The notes under the pieces were generated by a model, which saw only the letters and a list, made by a program, of their open reading frames with translations, did no database searches and had not been told where the DNA came from. From assembly GCF_000577275.2 (NCBI RefSeq), contig NZ_HG916852.1:623001-687000 (forward strand): a stretch of DNA of 64,000 nt, in the 5' to 3' direction. Source of the stretch: Rhizobium favelukesii (GTDB taxonomy: Bacteria > Pseudomonadota > Alphaproteobacteria > Rhizobiales > Rhizobiaceae). Position 1 is the first letter of the stretch. The number at the start of each line of letters is the position of its first letter. Position numbers and translations under genes: made by a program. Positions 9,157 through 18,477 of this stretch are shown one piece after another.

Positions 9157-9230
9157 GCGGGTGTAGCTCAATGGCAGAGCAGCAGCTTCCCAAGCTGAAT
9201 ACGAGGGTTCGATTCCCTTCACCCGCTCCA
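9157..9230 (+). tRNA. tRNA-Gly (CCC anticodon)
   Basis: The 74-nt cloverleaf has acceptor GCGGGTG pairing with CACCCGC and an encoded CCA end (9228-9230). The D-arm is GCTC/GAGC. The anticodon loop TTCCCAA (9187-9193) gives anticodon CCC at 9189-9191. The T-arm GAGGGTTCGATTCCCTTC contains the TTCGATT loop. Its 3' 47 nt (9184-9230) are repeated exactly at 19217-19263, so it is the integration target of the following element; attL preserves an intact tRNA. Confidence 0.97.
9184..9230 (+). repeat. attL: 47-bp direct repeat inside tRNA-Gly
   Basis: These bases span the anticodon arm to the CCA end and are identical to 19217-19263. The preceding bases differ (C at 9183, G at 19216), as do the following ones, so the repeat is exactly 47 bp. 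Such tRNA 3'-end duplications are the standard attachment sites of tyrosine-recombinase islands. Confidence 0.95.
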
Positions 9231-9296
9231 GCAACCTTTTCAACAAGTTAGATAAGGATTTCGGCCCCGGAACAAACCGTGGTTTTACAGGCAGTT

Positions 9297-10371
9297 TTAC
9301 AGCGCCTGTTCGTCGTTCGTGCTTTTCGACTCGATTTTTTTCTGTTCGCGAGCCTCATTAAGCTGACGGATTGCCTCGCGTGTAGCCGCGCCGCGACTGA
9401 CATAACGACGAATAATCTTCTCCACCTGGTCTTCTTCCCAGCCCATGATTTCCGCAATGACGCGGATTGACAGTCCAGCGGTGTAGAAGTTGGTCGCAGC
9501 TGTGCCGCGCAGGTCATGGAAATGCAGATCGCGTTCCTGCATCCGCGCCTCAACCTTGGCGGTCCAAAATGAACTGGCGAGGCCATCTTGCGTCCAAGGC
9601 CGCTTGCGGCTGTTGGTGAGAATGATGGGCGAGCGCTTCGGAATTCGGTCTAGAAGTTCATTGAGCGCATCGTAGCGGGGAATGACCGCTTCCTTGCGGT
9701 GCTTGCTTTTACCCGTAGATATCACAATGGCATCCTGCCCGACGTGCGACCATGCCAATCGGACCAAGTCGCCCGCTCTCAGACCTGTATGTGCCGCAAG
9801 GTCAACGGCGAGGGCAACGTCGACAGAGGCTTCGGGTCTTAAGCTGGGCGATGTCGTCGGCTGTCCAAATGATTTCCGCCCTGGATTGACTGTACAGGTG
9901 TTTGATACCTTCGCACGGGTTCGAAGCGATCTTACCCATGGGATCAACGGCGTGAGATAGCAGCCGAGACAGAACCTGCAGCGCGAAATCTGCCGTTCGC
10001 GGCGTCTCGGAATACTCACTACGCCACCGAATAATGTGGGGACGGATCTTTTCGGGACGGTTAAACTGCGCGATGCTGAGACCGCCAAATCGATCGGTTA
10101 TACGGTCGAGCCATGGCGACCAAACGCGCCTTGTTGAAGCAGCGAGCTTGCCGTACTCATGTGTCTTGTAGTGCGTGATCACTGACAGGAATCTGCCGTC
10201 GTTTGGCGTCCGTCTGTCGGCGATTGCCTCATTATAGGATTTCATGAATTCAAAGGAGCCTGGAATGCCCTTAAGGGCAGGGCCGCCGCGCCAAGCGTAA
10301 TAGTAGACACGGCCCTTCGACCTGACTGTATGGATGCCCTTAAGCTCGATTTCGACCATGACGCTGTTCAA
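9297..10371 (-). pseudogene. Tyrosine recombinase/integrase, frameshifted
   Basis: Two overlapping minus-strand frames together encode one phage-type integrase. The N-terminal part (from 10371, or the in-frame ATG at 10359) covers the arm/core-binding region and ends ADDIAQLK before going out of frame near 9825-9845. The C-terminal catalytic part resumes with ALAVDLAAHTGLRAGDLVRL (first Arg), STGKSKHRK (Lys), LHFHDLRGTAATNF (HxxR), IMGWEEDQ in place of the usual LGH, and IIRRYVSRG with the Tyr nucleophile. All catalytic residues except the second His are visible. The shift should inactivate it unless it is a base-call error. Confidence 0.88.
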
Positions 10372-10546
10372 ATTCCCTCAGTTCGCGATCGAGCTCATCC
10401 TCATCAGGTTTACCCGGTGGCGTAAAATGCCACCGCATGCCGCCGTCTGGCAATGTGTCCATTGCAAGTGGCACGATACCGGCTGCTTTTAGGGCAGCGA
10501 GGGTTGTAGTGATGTCCGCAGACCTGATGACGGCTCGGCGTCCCAT
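10340..10546 (-). CDS. Small protein upstream of the integrase
   Basis: This 68-residue basic protein overlaps the start of the integrase gene by about 30 bp, so it is translationally linked to it. Its N-terminus RRAVIRSADITTTLAALKAA could form a short helix pair, and the C-terminus is strongly charged (DEDELDRELREFEQRHGR). Position suggests an excisionase-like or regulatory partner, but no family is recognised. Start ATG 10546 lies 3 bp after the stop of the next gene upstream, consistent with one transcript. Confidence 0.6.
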   Translation of the reverse strand: MGRRAVIRSADITTTLAALKAAGIVPLAMDTLPDGGMRWHFTPPGKPDEDELDRELREFEQRHGRNRA

Positions 10547-10549
10547 CGC

Positions 10550-11110
10550 TTACCTTCCTGTCCATGCATCAAATTCGGCGCGAAGCTCTAACCACCGGTT
10601 ACGAGCGCCGGCGTCGGTGTTCAATTCGTTGCGACTATCGATTTTCAGAAGGTATCGAACGTGGGAGTCCACGCGGACGGCGTCGCTGACTTCAGTCGCG
10701 CCCTTCTTTTCGAGCAGAAAGCGCCGGAACATCTGATCGTTCGATCTCATCGCACATTCGGCCGCGTAATTGGCGTTCTTACGCGCATACTCTGCCCGTA
10801 GCTGGCGGCGAGGCTTCCAGCGCCGGATCTCAGCGAATGCATCCTGGAGTAGTCCAAGGAGAAAACGTAGATCGTCATGGGCATGAAGCAGGAAGTCGCG
10901 GTCAACGTAGCCACATTCGACGGTCAACTGCGCCACGGGGACCGGCTGTGTGTTTGGCCCGATGACGGCGATTAGCTCAGTGCCGGTGCTGCCTAGCTGC
11001 CAGTTGGTGCTGGCCTCGGCATGGCGCGCACGTATCGCGGAGAGACGCTTGGCGTCTTCTTTAGAAGCCAAGGATGCCTCCCTGGCGATCGGGCTCATGG
11101 GCGGCGGCAT
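10550..11110 (-). CDS. Hypothetical island protein, 186 aa
   Basis: The predicted protein is soluble, charged and helical. The central stretch FLLHAHDDLRFLLGLLQDAF resembles small phage/island proteins of unknown function that pair with replication or recombination genes in Rhizobiales, but I cannot name a domain. It runs toward the integrase with only 3 bp to the next gene, so it belongs to the integrase transcript. It overlaps the upstream hypothetical gene by about 50 bp. Confidence 0.6.
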   Translation of the reverse strand: MPPPMSPIAREASLASKEDAKRLSAIRARHAEASTNWQLGSTGTELIAVIGPNTQPVPVAQLTVECGYVDRDFLLHAHDDLRFLLGLLQDAFAEIRRWKPRRQLRAEYARKNANYAAECAMRSNDQMFRRFLLEKKGATEVSDAVRVDSHVRYLLKIDSRNELNTDAGARNRWLELRAEFDAWTGR

Positions 11111-11324
11111 ACATGGAAACCCAAGGCATCGTGAAGTCTACATAGGCAATTCCGCCGTGGTCACCGGCAACGACGCGGCGTTTCACTACGATCTTCCTGA
11201 TCTCGATCGGCCGATCGAGCGTCTGCTGACGAAGGTCGCGGCCTTTCAGCTTTTTCAGCTTGCTGGATGAAAGAGGGGTGGGGACGTCGGCTATCACATG
11301 TCCCTCCACGGCGAATTGCTCCAT
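11061..11324 (-). CDS. Hypothetical island protein, ~87 aa
   Basis: The frame is open to 11375, but ATG 11324 (MEQFAVEGHVIADVPTPLSS) gives the more natural N-terminus. The protein is basic with a KKLKGRDLRQQTLDRP stretch and no recognised family. It overlaps the downstream 186-residue gene by 50 bp, an unusually long overlap, so either this gene or the start of its neighbour may be misjudged. No clear ribosome binding site is seen. Confidence 0.4.
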   Translation of the reverse strand: MEQFAVEGHVIADVPTPLSSSKLKKLKGRDLRQQTLDRPIEIRKIVVKRRVVAGDHGGIAYVDFTMPWVSMYAAAHEPDRQGGILGF

Positions 11325-11717
11325 GTGTCGTCGGCGCGGAGCGAGCGCAGGCGTCGCCATTCGACGAAGCGGCAAATGGCCTTCGGCAGCTTGCCGATAA
11401 GCAGGGCGGTATCAAACAAGAGTATGCCTCTTGCATTCCTGAAAAAGCTGTGACAGCAATTGCGCCACTGGACGAGCCAGACCAGCGGACCCTCCGATCC
11501 CCGATGCATCGATATCGGGCAGAGCAGGCCAAGTGCCTCAGGGAACACCGCTACCGGCCCCAGCCTTGAATGCCTCAGTCTGGAGGCGCCGACTCAAGGT
11601 CAGTGCTACTGCTATGTTCAGCCACTCAGATAGGTATCCTCGGCTCAGGTTTAGTTGCCGCTATTTATTGCTACTTAGGATTATGCTATAAGTTGCTAAT
11701 ATTCCAGGGGCAGGACT
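11325..11717. other. Gap with no supported gene inside the island
   Basis: Short overlapping frames exist on both strands, including an 84-codon minus frame at 11294-11548. None has a recognisable domain or start signal. This is where transcription switches from the leftward integrase group to the rightward cargo, so divergent promoters are expected. The AT-rich segment at 11655-11705 just before the next gene is a plausible promoter region. Confidence 0.4.
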
Positions 11718-12143
11718 ATGGTGCACAAAGGGCGCATGATTGCCACCGCAGCGTATTTGTACGGAGCGTCTTGCCTGTGCTTGAGGGCTCAAGACGCACC
11801 GCAACCGCCCGTAAATCGCGCCGGCCAAAATCTGGCGGTTGTAAATCCGCTGACATCCTTCCAGATGTGGGCGTGCTTTCTTTGCGTTTTCATTGGGCTT
11901 CTCGTCTTTGCCGGGCAGTTCTATCTTTTGTTAAAGGTAGAAAGAGTTACAGCTGATGACATCGTCAAGAACTGCACGATTACGCTGGTTATAATCGGCG
12001 CGCTAATTTTGATTGTCGCCGGCTATAACAGCCAGCAAACTGCTCAAGCGTTCGGGTTATTCGGAACCGTTATCGGCTACCTTTTGGGAAGGTCAGCAGG
12101 AAAGAGTGAAGGACGTCAGGAAAGGTCCGGAGGAAGTTCATGA
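11718..12143 (+). CDS. Small inner-membrane protein (island cargo)
   Basis: The 141-residue product has a cleavable-looking N-terminus (about residues 1-24, ending LRAQDA). It then has three hydrophobic spans: about 49-72 (MWACFLCVFIGLLVFAGQFY), 87-104 (ITLVIIGALILIVAGY) and 109-126 (AFGLFGTVIGYLLGR). The C-terminus is short, polar and Gly/Ser-rich. The family is not recognised. Its stop overlaps the next gene's start by 4 bp (ATGA), so the pair is translationally coupled and should act together. Confidence 0.72.
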   Translation: MVHKGRMIATAAYLYGASCLCLRAQDAPQPPVNRAGQNLAVVNPLTSFQMWACFLCVFIGLLVFAGQFYLLLKVERVTADDIVKNCTITLVIIGALILIVAGYNSQQTAQAFGLFGTVIGYLLGRSAGKSEGRQERSGGSS

Positions 12144-12643
12144 GGCTGAGGTCTCAACTTACTCTCTTTGTTGCGACAACGCTGTCTAGCGCTGCTTATA
12201 TGCAGGCGGGACCAGTGGCGATGGCGGCCTGTACTGGTGTGGAATGTAATATTCCCCTCAAAAAAGGAACCCCGACTTCCAAAGCGCGCACTGGTCTGCC
12301 ACCGCCTATTAGCATCCCACAGCCTCCGCCACCGATATCACCCGCACCGGGTGATCCTGACAGCTCCGGTGTTAGCCCACCACCTCTCGCGGAACAGTTC
12401 TACCTTCAGAATTTCGGCGATCAACGGATTGCAGCCATCCTACTCACTTCTGAAAGAAAAGCTTGTGGTGAGGTGCAGGTCGCAGCCGGAGGATCCGAAA
12501 CCGTAGCTGCGTGCGGCAAGTACCTAATTTGGAACGATGGGACTAAGACGCGGGAGATAGAATTTCATCTTGGCCGCGCCTATAAGATCCATTGGGATGG
12601 CGTAGGCTGGGCTATCGACGATGTGACAGGCGACATTCAATAG
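12140..12643 (+). CDS. Secreted protein with proline-rich linker (island cargo)
   Basis: The 167-residue product begins with a Sec-type signal peptide (about residues 1-30, cleavage near VAMAACTG). A proline-rich linker follows at about 52-82 (LPPPISIPQPPPPISPAPG), then a compact C-terminal domain with four cysteines in the whole protein (two in ACTGVEC, two in AACGK/KACGE). It should be periplasmic or surface-exposed. It is coupled by ATGA overlap to the membrane protein before it. No known domain is recognised; a membrane-anchored envelope complex is a reasonable guess only. Confidence 0.7.
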   Translation: MRLRSQLTLFVATTLSSAAYMQAGPVAMAACTGVECNIPLKKGTPTSKARTGLPPPISIPQPPPPISPAPGDPDSSGVSPPPLAEQFYLQNFGDQRIAAILLTSERKACGEVQVAAGGSETVAACGKYLIWNDGTKTREIEFHLGRAYKIHWDGVGWAIDDVTGDIQ

Positions 12644-12683
12644 CTGGGCGACCCCTGTGGTCGTCTTTTCTGTATCTAGGGGT

Positions 12684-13067
12684 ATGAGCAAACTCTCATC
12701 TCTCAAGCCTCGTCTATCGACCCTTGGCTCTCGTCTCTCTCCGATGTCCTCCACAACGAGACAGGAAGCGGAGACGCAGCGCCATCGTGAACGTGACCAG
12801 ACGCAGCCATGGCGTGCCTGGTACAAGACAAGCAGGTGGCAGGAGCTCAGACGCGATGTTCTCGTGCGGGATGCCTACATCTGCCAACGGACAGGCGTTC
12901 TTTGTATCGGCAAGCACCCTGCAGGCAACAGTCCGGTGGCTGACCACATTAAGCCGCACCATGGTGACGAGCGGTTGTTCTGGGATCCGAGCAACCTGCA
13001 CTGTGTCACCAAGGCCTACCACGACAGTCAGAAGCAAAAAGAAGAACGCGCGCAGGCCCGTTGGTAA
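12684..13067 (+). CDS. HNH endonuclease, phage-associated type
   Basis: The start MSKLSSLKPRLSTLGSRL matches the N-terminus typical of phage HNH nucleases encoded beside large terminases. The 127-residue product carries WRAWYKTSRWQELRRDVLVR, then the metal-binding HNH core in VADHIKPHHGDERLFW, DPSNLHCV and YHDSQKQKEE. In phages these enzymes nick DNA during packaging. Here no terminase or portal gene follows, so it is either phage debris or a cargo nuclease. An upstream in-frame start at 12657 is less likely. Confidence 0.85.
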   Translation: MSKLSSLKPRLSTLGSRLSPMSSTTRQEAETQRHRERDQTQPWRAWYKTSRWQELRRDVLVRDAYICQRTGVLCIGKHPAGNSPVADHIKPHHGDERLFWDPSNLHCVTKAYHDSQKQKEERAQARW

Positions 13068-13078
13068 GCCTGTGGCGA

Positions 13079-13321
13079 CCCGCCGAACCTACCCCTGACC
13101 CCAAGGGGTGGACCAAAAGTCTGGAAGGCCTCGCCGCCCTAGACCCACCCGTCGAGTATGGGGGCCGGCGCAAGAACCTTGTGTGGGTCCAGCCGACGCG
13201 GATTGCCGAGATTGAGTATCGCGCCTGGACACATGAGGGCAAGCTCCGCCACGCCTCATATAAGGGCCTGCGAGAGGTTCAGGACAACGCCGCAGTTTTT
13301 GAGATATTGCCGGAAGCGTGA
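13079..13321 (+). pseudogene. Fragment of ATP-dependent DNA ligase (LigD C-terminal OB domain)
   Basis: About 80 codons encode KNLVWVQPTRIAEIEYRAWT followed by LRHASYKGLREVQD, the typical end of the OB-fold domain of LigD-type ATP-dependent ligases. The nucleotidyltransferase core with the KxDG lysine is missing, and the fragment begins immediately behind the HNH gene. It cannot be a ligase by itself. It looks like a recombination scar marking an old insertion or deletion within the island. Recognition of the domain is by motif only. Confidence 0.8.
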
Positions 13322-13634
13322 GACAAAGCGGGCAAAAAGCATAATGATCAGGCGAGCAGTCTCGCTGCCTCACGATTCCGCAAGATCATGATTTTGCTCG
13401 CTTGCTGTACTCCGGCATGGGGCACCACCAACTCACGGCCTCCCGCCTTCTATTACCGTCGGCTGGATTACTATCACCGTATGCTACGGCGACATACCCC
13501 CACTAAATGGCGATCTGACCTTATCTGCAATCGCGTGATAGGATGCGGCCGTCGCTGGTGCAATATGCGCAAGCGTTAGAGCGGAGGCGATCGCTCGCTT
13601 CCGGTGCCGAGGTTCTAACAGGGAGCAATCAACG
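13322..13634. other. Spacer before the sulfatase gene
   Basis: No gene is supported here. The last 15 bp contain GGGAGC ahead of ATG 13635, a weak ribosome binding site for the sulfatase. A promoter is not obvious. Confidence 0.35.
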
Positions 13635-16036
13635 ATGAAAACGCGCGTTTATCTAGCAGTGCTCGCCGCCAGTTGTTTTTCATGCCTTCCCGTCTCCGCT
13701 CAACAGGTAGTCACCGGGACCGTCGGTTCACCCAGCGCAACCTCCACCATCGACGGGCAGTCGCTGCCAGCAGCGCCACCGGCCTTCGGAGGTACCATCA
13801 ACTTGGACGCAAAGGACTCCACGTCTTGGTGGCCACCGACTGTGGTGCCTCCCAAGGGCGCTCCGAACGTACTGCTGATCATGACAGACGATGCGGGCTA
13901 CGGCGTCTCCGGTACCTTTGGCGGCGTCATTCCGACACCGACGCTCGACAGGATCGCGGCTGACGGGCTGCGGTTTACCCAGTTCCACTCCACCGCACTC
14001 TGCTCGCCGACGCGCGCAGCGCTGATTACCGGTCGCAATCATCATTCGGCGGGCTTCGGGGTAATCGCCGAACAGTCCACCGGGTTTCCGGGATACGATT
14101 CAATCATCGGGCCGAACAACGGCACCATTGGCACGATCCTCAAGGAACACGGTTACGCCACCTCCTGGATAGGCAAAAACCACAACACTCCCACATATGC
14201 GATCTCCACCTCTGGACCCTTCGACCAGTGGCCCTCGGGGATGGGTTTCGACTATTTCTATGGCTTCATGGGCGGGGAGACCAACCAGTGGACACCATGG
14301 TTGTTTCGCAACCACAGTCAAATCTTCCCATGGAATGAAAATCCCAACTACAACATGACAACTGGGATGGCTGACGACGCCATCAACTATCTGCGCGAGG
14401 TAAATGCCGCGACGCCCGATAAACCGTTCTTTATGTACTATGTTCCTGGCGCTACCCATGCTCCGCATCAGCCTACGAAAGAATGGATCGACAAGTTCAA
14501 GGGTAAGTTCGACATGGGCTGGAACGCCATGCGCGACCAGATCTTCGCCAATCAGAAACGCCTTGGGGTAATCCCGGAGAACACTCAGCTCACACCCTGG
14601 CCGGACGACCTGCCGCAGTGGGATACGCTGGGACCTGACGAGAAGAAGATGTTCGCTCGACAGGCCGAGGTCTATGCCGCGTATGTGGCCTACGCGGACA
14701 ATGAGATCGGTCGTGTTATCGATGAAGTTCGCAAGCAGGGTAAGCTCGACAACACTTTGATCATCTATATTGAGGGGGACAACGGAACGAGCGCCGAGGG
14801 CTCTACCGTTGGCACAGCATTTGACCTTGCGGCTATTCAGGGCATCAACATGCCTGTCGCCGACCAATTGAAATACTACGACGCTTGGGGGGATCCAACG
14901 ACCGAGCCGCACATGTCGGTGGCCTGGTCCTGGGCATTCGATACGCCGTTCAAGTGGACCAAGCAGATTGCGTCCCACTTTGGTGGTACCCGGCAGGGCA
15001 TGGCGATGTCCTGGCCCGGCCACATTACCGACAAGGGGGTGTTCGCAGCCAGTTCCATCACGTGATTGACATCGTTCCGACGATCCTTGAAGCGACCGGG
15101 ATTGAAGCGCCACAGACCATCAATGGTATCGCACAGAAGCCGATCGAGGGCGTGAGCATGGCTTACACGTGGACAAAGGGCGCAAAGGATATGCCCTCCG
15201 CGCGCAAGACTCAGTATTTCGAGATGTTGGGCAATCGTGCAATCTATCACGACGGCTGGATCGCCTCCACTACGCCACCGGCTGGACCATGGCTGATGGG
15301 GCTCGGCACACTGCCAGACGTGATCGACGGCTATAACTGGGAACTATATAACCTCAACGATGACTATTCACAGTTCAACGATCTCGCAGCCAAGGAGCCG
15401 GACAAGCTGCGCGACATGCAGCAACTTTTCCTCGTCGAGGCGGCTAAATACCAGGTGTTGCCGCTGGACAATTCTGTCGCAGCGCGTCTCTTGGCGCCTC
15501 GGCCGAGCGCCACTGCAGGCCGCAATGAATTCGTGTATACAAGTGAGCTGTCGGGCCTCCCCGCCGCATCGGCGCCGAGCCCGCTAAACCGGTCCTATAC
15601 TCTCACTGCGGATGTCGAGGTTCCAGAGGGCGGCGGCGACGGGATGTTAGCCACGCTCGGCGGTCGCTTTGGTGGCTATGGCCTGTACCTGATTAAGGGA
15701 AAGCCTGTCTTTACTTACAACCTTCTGGCGCTTGAACGCTTCCGTTGGGCGGGCGAGCAGGCACTGACGCCCGGCAAACACACCGTCGCCTTCGATTTCA
15801 CCTATGACGGCCCCGGTTTTGGGAAGGGCGGCAGAGGCGTACTAAGTGTTGACGGCTCCAAGGTCGCGGAGCGGTCGATCCCTCACACGATCCCGTTCCT
15901 GATGACAATCGACGAGTCATTCGATGTCGGCGTTGATACCCGCACATCTGTCGACGACGAGGACTATCAGGTGCCCTTCCGCTTCACCGGGATGCTCGAC
16001 AAGGTAACGGTCAAGGTCGGACCGCCGCAGTTATAG
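13635..16036 (+). pseudogene. Type I (Cys-type) sulfatase, single-base frameshift
   Basis: Two frames join into one ~800-residue arylsulfatase of the alkaline-phosphatase fold. The signal peptide is residues 1-22. The metal site is APNVLLIMTDDAGYG, and CSPTRAALITGRNHH is the CxPxR motif whose Cys becomes formylglycine. The first frame ends at 15065, and the second continues in homology as FHHVIDIVPTILEATGIEAP. The break coincides with a G5 run at 15035-15039, where one more G would restore the frame. The C-terminal half carries a beta-rich domain. Periplasmic sulfate-ester hydrolysis is expected if functional. No formylglycine-generating enzyme gene is nearby. Confidence 0.9.
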
Positions 16037-16670
16037 GCGACCCCTGTACAGGCGTCACGAAAGCCCGACTTCAGTGCCTCGCGACGGGCACTGACCGTCT
16101 GAATGGAAGCCATAGCCCCAATACGCAACAGCAACGGCGGCGCGGCTCACCAATCCTCTCTTGCAGCGATGGGCGGCTGTGGGATTGCAGTTCCCCCCTG
16201 TGTCCGCTTAATTGGGGACCAATTGCAGTCGCGGTCAGCGTCGGGAACGGGCCAAAATCCCACATGCTAGCCTCTGCCTGCTCTCCTTGGCTTCGCCCCT
16301 GGGTGCTGCTACAATCGGGTTCTAACGTACCCTGGCCTCCTTTTGGATCGGTTGTCTATTCGGCGCGTAGGCTATATGACTATGTATAGGCGGCATCGCT
16401 CGAATGCCGGCAGCTCGGAAGTAGCGGGCAAGCGACGGAAAGCGAATGCCTTCACATGGGCACCAGCCGACCATTGACCAAGTCGTGACGTTAGTTCCCA
16501 GGCCGCCGGAAGGAATTTCGATCCGCACGTCGCCGTTGTCATTGCCTCGGAGGATTATCTGAAGGCGATGCGGCTGAACCGTTCGACGCTTTCACTTTCT
16601 TGCCCGCGGTGTACCGAGCTCGGCAACTTCGGGACAGTCCAGAAGAAATTCAAGCGATGGGAGTGCAGCC
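16037..16670. other. Long spacer, no supported gene
   Basis: Only short frames without domains are present, for example 16322-16528 on the minus strand. The region separates the sulfatase from the phosphoesterase gene and may hold the promoter of the latter. Its final bases GGGAG (16659-16663) serve as the ribosome binding site for the GTG start at 16671. Confidence 0.4.
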
Positions 16671-17981
16671 GTGAACAATCAATCCATGCAGGTTAGTCGG
16701 CGGAACGTTCTCCTTGCCTCCGCTGCCGGCACGCTGGCGCTCGCTGCGCGCAACGCGGCGGCGCAGGATGCTTCCAAGGCCGGTTTCTCGTTTGCCGCCT
16801 ATGGAGACTCGCGGCCTATGATGTACTTGCCTTCCAAGGAGGGAAGTCCCGATCTGACGCAGATGTTCGTGGAAATGTTTGGGCTGGTCATGCCCGAAAA
16901 GGTCGCCAAGGAGGTGGTGGAGAAGGACGTGAAGCTGACCTTTGATCCCACCACCAAGGAGCTTATCCAGGTAGTCATGCCGTTCACGTCCAAGAGCGAA
17001 ATCACGACCATGACGCTGGACCAGGGCTGGGTCACCGAGGCCTCCGTCGAGGATGTGAAGCTGCTTCCCGGCGTGCACCGGACGATGTTTCGGCTTGCAG
17101 GTGGCGAGTGGGTGGCGCGCGAGATCGTCCAGGACGTCAAGGCGGGACGCGCCGAATTTGTGGTTAGCAGCGGCGACGTCGTCTGGTGGGGAAATCAGGG
17201 ACTCACGGTCACCGACAGCCCGTACTGGAAGCGCGTCAACGACACAATGCTGAAGCAATTGCCGCCTCCGGATAGCGATATGCTTGCGGCCGGGTTGGAA
17301 GGCCGCTGGTTTATCGGTGTGGGTAATCACGAGGTTTGGGCCGATCCCAAGATCGAGGGTGTGCTTACCGCAGTGCCCTATCTGAAGAAGTTAGGCGTGA
17401 CGCCGGAGAACCTGATCTACAAATTCGACTTCAAGGGCGCCCGCTTCATCTTCCTGTGGAGCGGCAAGACCGACTACCGGTCGCCGTCCCTATGGGATGC
17501 CGACCGACCGAAATATGCAGACCAAATGAAGCAGATGCAAGCGTGGCTGGACGAGGCCAAAGCCAATGGCATTGGCAAGGCTTTCATCGCATTTCACTAC
17601 CCAGTGTTCTGCCGATCTGGTTTTGGAGCCATTCCAGCCGCCGACAATCCGCACAAGCTGATCGCGGCCTATGCCAAGGACATGGAGATCGTCGTTTTCA
17701 ACGGGCACGTCCACACCACCGAAATGTTCGAGGTCGACGGCGTCAAATACCTGGTCTTGGGCGGTGGAGGGGCGGAGCAGGATCCCACTCTTCCTGGCCG
17801 GACGAGCATCAAGGTGCCTGACGACTACCCACCGGACCTTTACTGGAAAGGGCAGCCGCCGAAGGAAGACTACAACTACGTCCTCGTGGATGTCGTGCCC
17901 GGCCAGAAGACCAAATTTACGCTCAAGCGCTTCCGGCCTTGGTCGGCCGAGCCCTACGCGACAGTTGAGCTGTTCGTATGA
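16671..17981 (+). CDS. Tat-exported calcineurin-like metallophosphoesterase
   Basis: The 436-residue product starts at GTG 16671 and has a twin-arginine signal (VSRRNVLLASAAGTLALAAR, about residues 8-27). Metallophosphoesterase motifs appear in order: AAYGDSRP, VVSSGDVVWWG, IGVGNHEVW, AFIAFHYPVF and VFNGHVHTTE, giving the full set of metal ligands. It should be a periplasmic phosphohydrolase of unknown substrate that folds before export. An insert of about 90 residues between the first two motifs is unusual. Two membrane-protein genes follow closely (31 bp, then a 4-bp overlap), suggesting one operon. Confidence 0.88.
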   Translation: MNNQSMQVSRRNVLLASAAGTLALAARNAAAQDASKAGFSFAAYGDSRPMMYLPSKEGSPDLTQMFVEMFGLVMPEKVAKEVVEKDVKLTFDPTTKELIQVVMPFTSKSEITTMTLDQGWVTEASVEDVKLLPGVHRTMFRLAGGEWVAREIVQDVKAGRAEFVVSSGDVVWWGNQGLTVTDSPYWKRVNDTMLKQLPPPDSDMLAAGLEGRWFIGVGNHEVWADPKIEGVLTAVPYLKKLGVTPENLIYKFDFKGARFIFLWSGKTDYRSPSLWDADRPKYADQMKQMQAWLDEAKANGIGKAFIAFHYPVFCRSGFGAIPAADNPHKLIAAYAKDMEIVVFNGHVHTTEMFEVDGVKYLVLGGGGAEQDPTLPGRTSIKVPDDYPPDLYWKGQPPKEDYNYVLVDVVPGQKTKFTLKRFRPWSAEPYATVELFV

Positions 17982-18012
17982 GGAGGTCGCTTCTGGAGCC
18001 AGGAGCGCGATC

Positions 18013-18477
18013 ATGCCGACAGCGCTTCTGATCGTTCATGGCCTTGTCGCGGTCGCTTTGCTCGGTGCGATAACGCACCAGGTGTTGTCGACGTGGGCGC
18101 CGGTGCACAATCGGTTCGGTTCCGTATTCAGCCGCTTTCGCGCCGTGCCGGCCGCCTCGTTCGCCAACGCCGTTACTTTGTTATATGCGGTCTCGGCGTG
18201 TCTGGGTGGGATCGTTTACCTGTATTTTCGAGTCGACATCAGGCCGGGTCTGGAGCAGGCCGGCCAGTGGTCCGCGCTAGGCCTTTTCGACCTCAAGGAG
18301 CATTTCGTCGCCATCGGCGCCGCGTTGCTGCCGGCCTACTGGGTGTCCTGGCAACGCCCGCTATCCGAAGAACGCTCCCGAACCCCAGCCGCTCTGACCC
18401 TGATCCTCGCGTTCGTCGTCTGGTGGAGCTTTCTGATGGGTCACGTCCTGAATAACATCATGGGCTTTGGTCTATGA
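18013..18477 (+). CDS. Four-helix membrane protein, unknown function
   Basis: ATG 18013 with AGGAG upstream gives a 154-residue protein with four hydrophobic segments near residues 4-24, 48-69, 88-106 and 123-145. Histidines sit in or near the helices (AITHQVLST, LKEHFVAIG, LMGHVLNN), a pattern seen in membrane haem or metal carriers, but this is only suggestive. The gene follows the phosphoesterase by 31 bp and overlaps the next gene by 4 bp (ATGA). No family is recognised. Confidence 0.72.
   Translation: MPTALLIVHGLVAVALLGAITHQVLSTWAPVHNRFGSVFSRFRAVPAASFANAVTLLYAVSACLGGIVYLYFRVDIRPGLEQAGQWSALGLFDLKEHFVAIGAALLPAYWVSWQRPLSEERSRTPAALTLILAFVVWWSFLMGHVLNNIMGFGL

Noticed and set aside
11294..11548. 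84-codon minus frame in the island gap
   Set aside because: No ribosome binding site, no domain, and it overlaps another weak frame; left as unassigned sequence.
14100..15113. 337-codon minus frame opposite the sulfatase
   Set aside because: The plus strand encodes the recognised sulfatase; the minus frame has no domain.
16322..16528. 68-codon minus frame between the sulfatase and phosphoesterase
   Set aside because: It is short, with no domain and no start signal.
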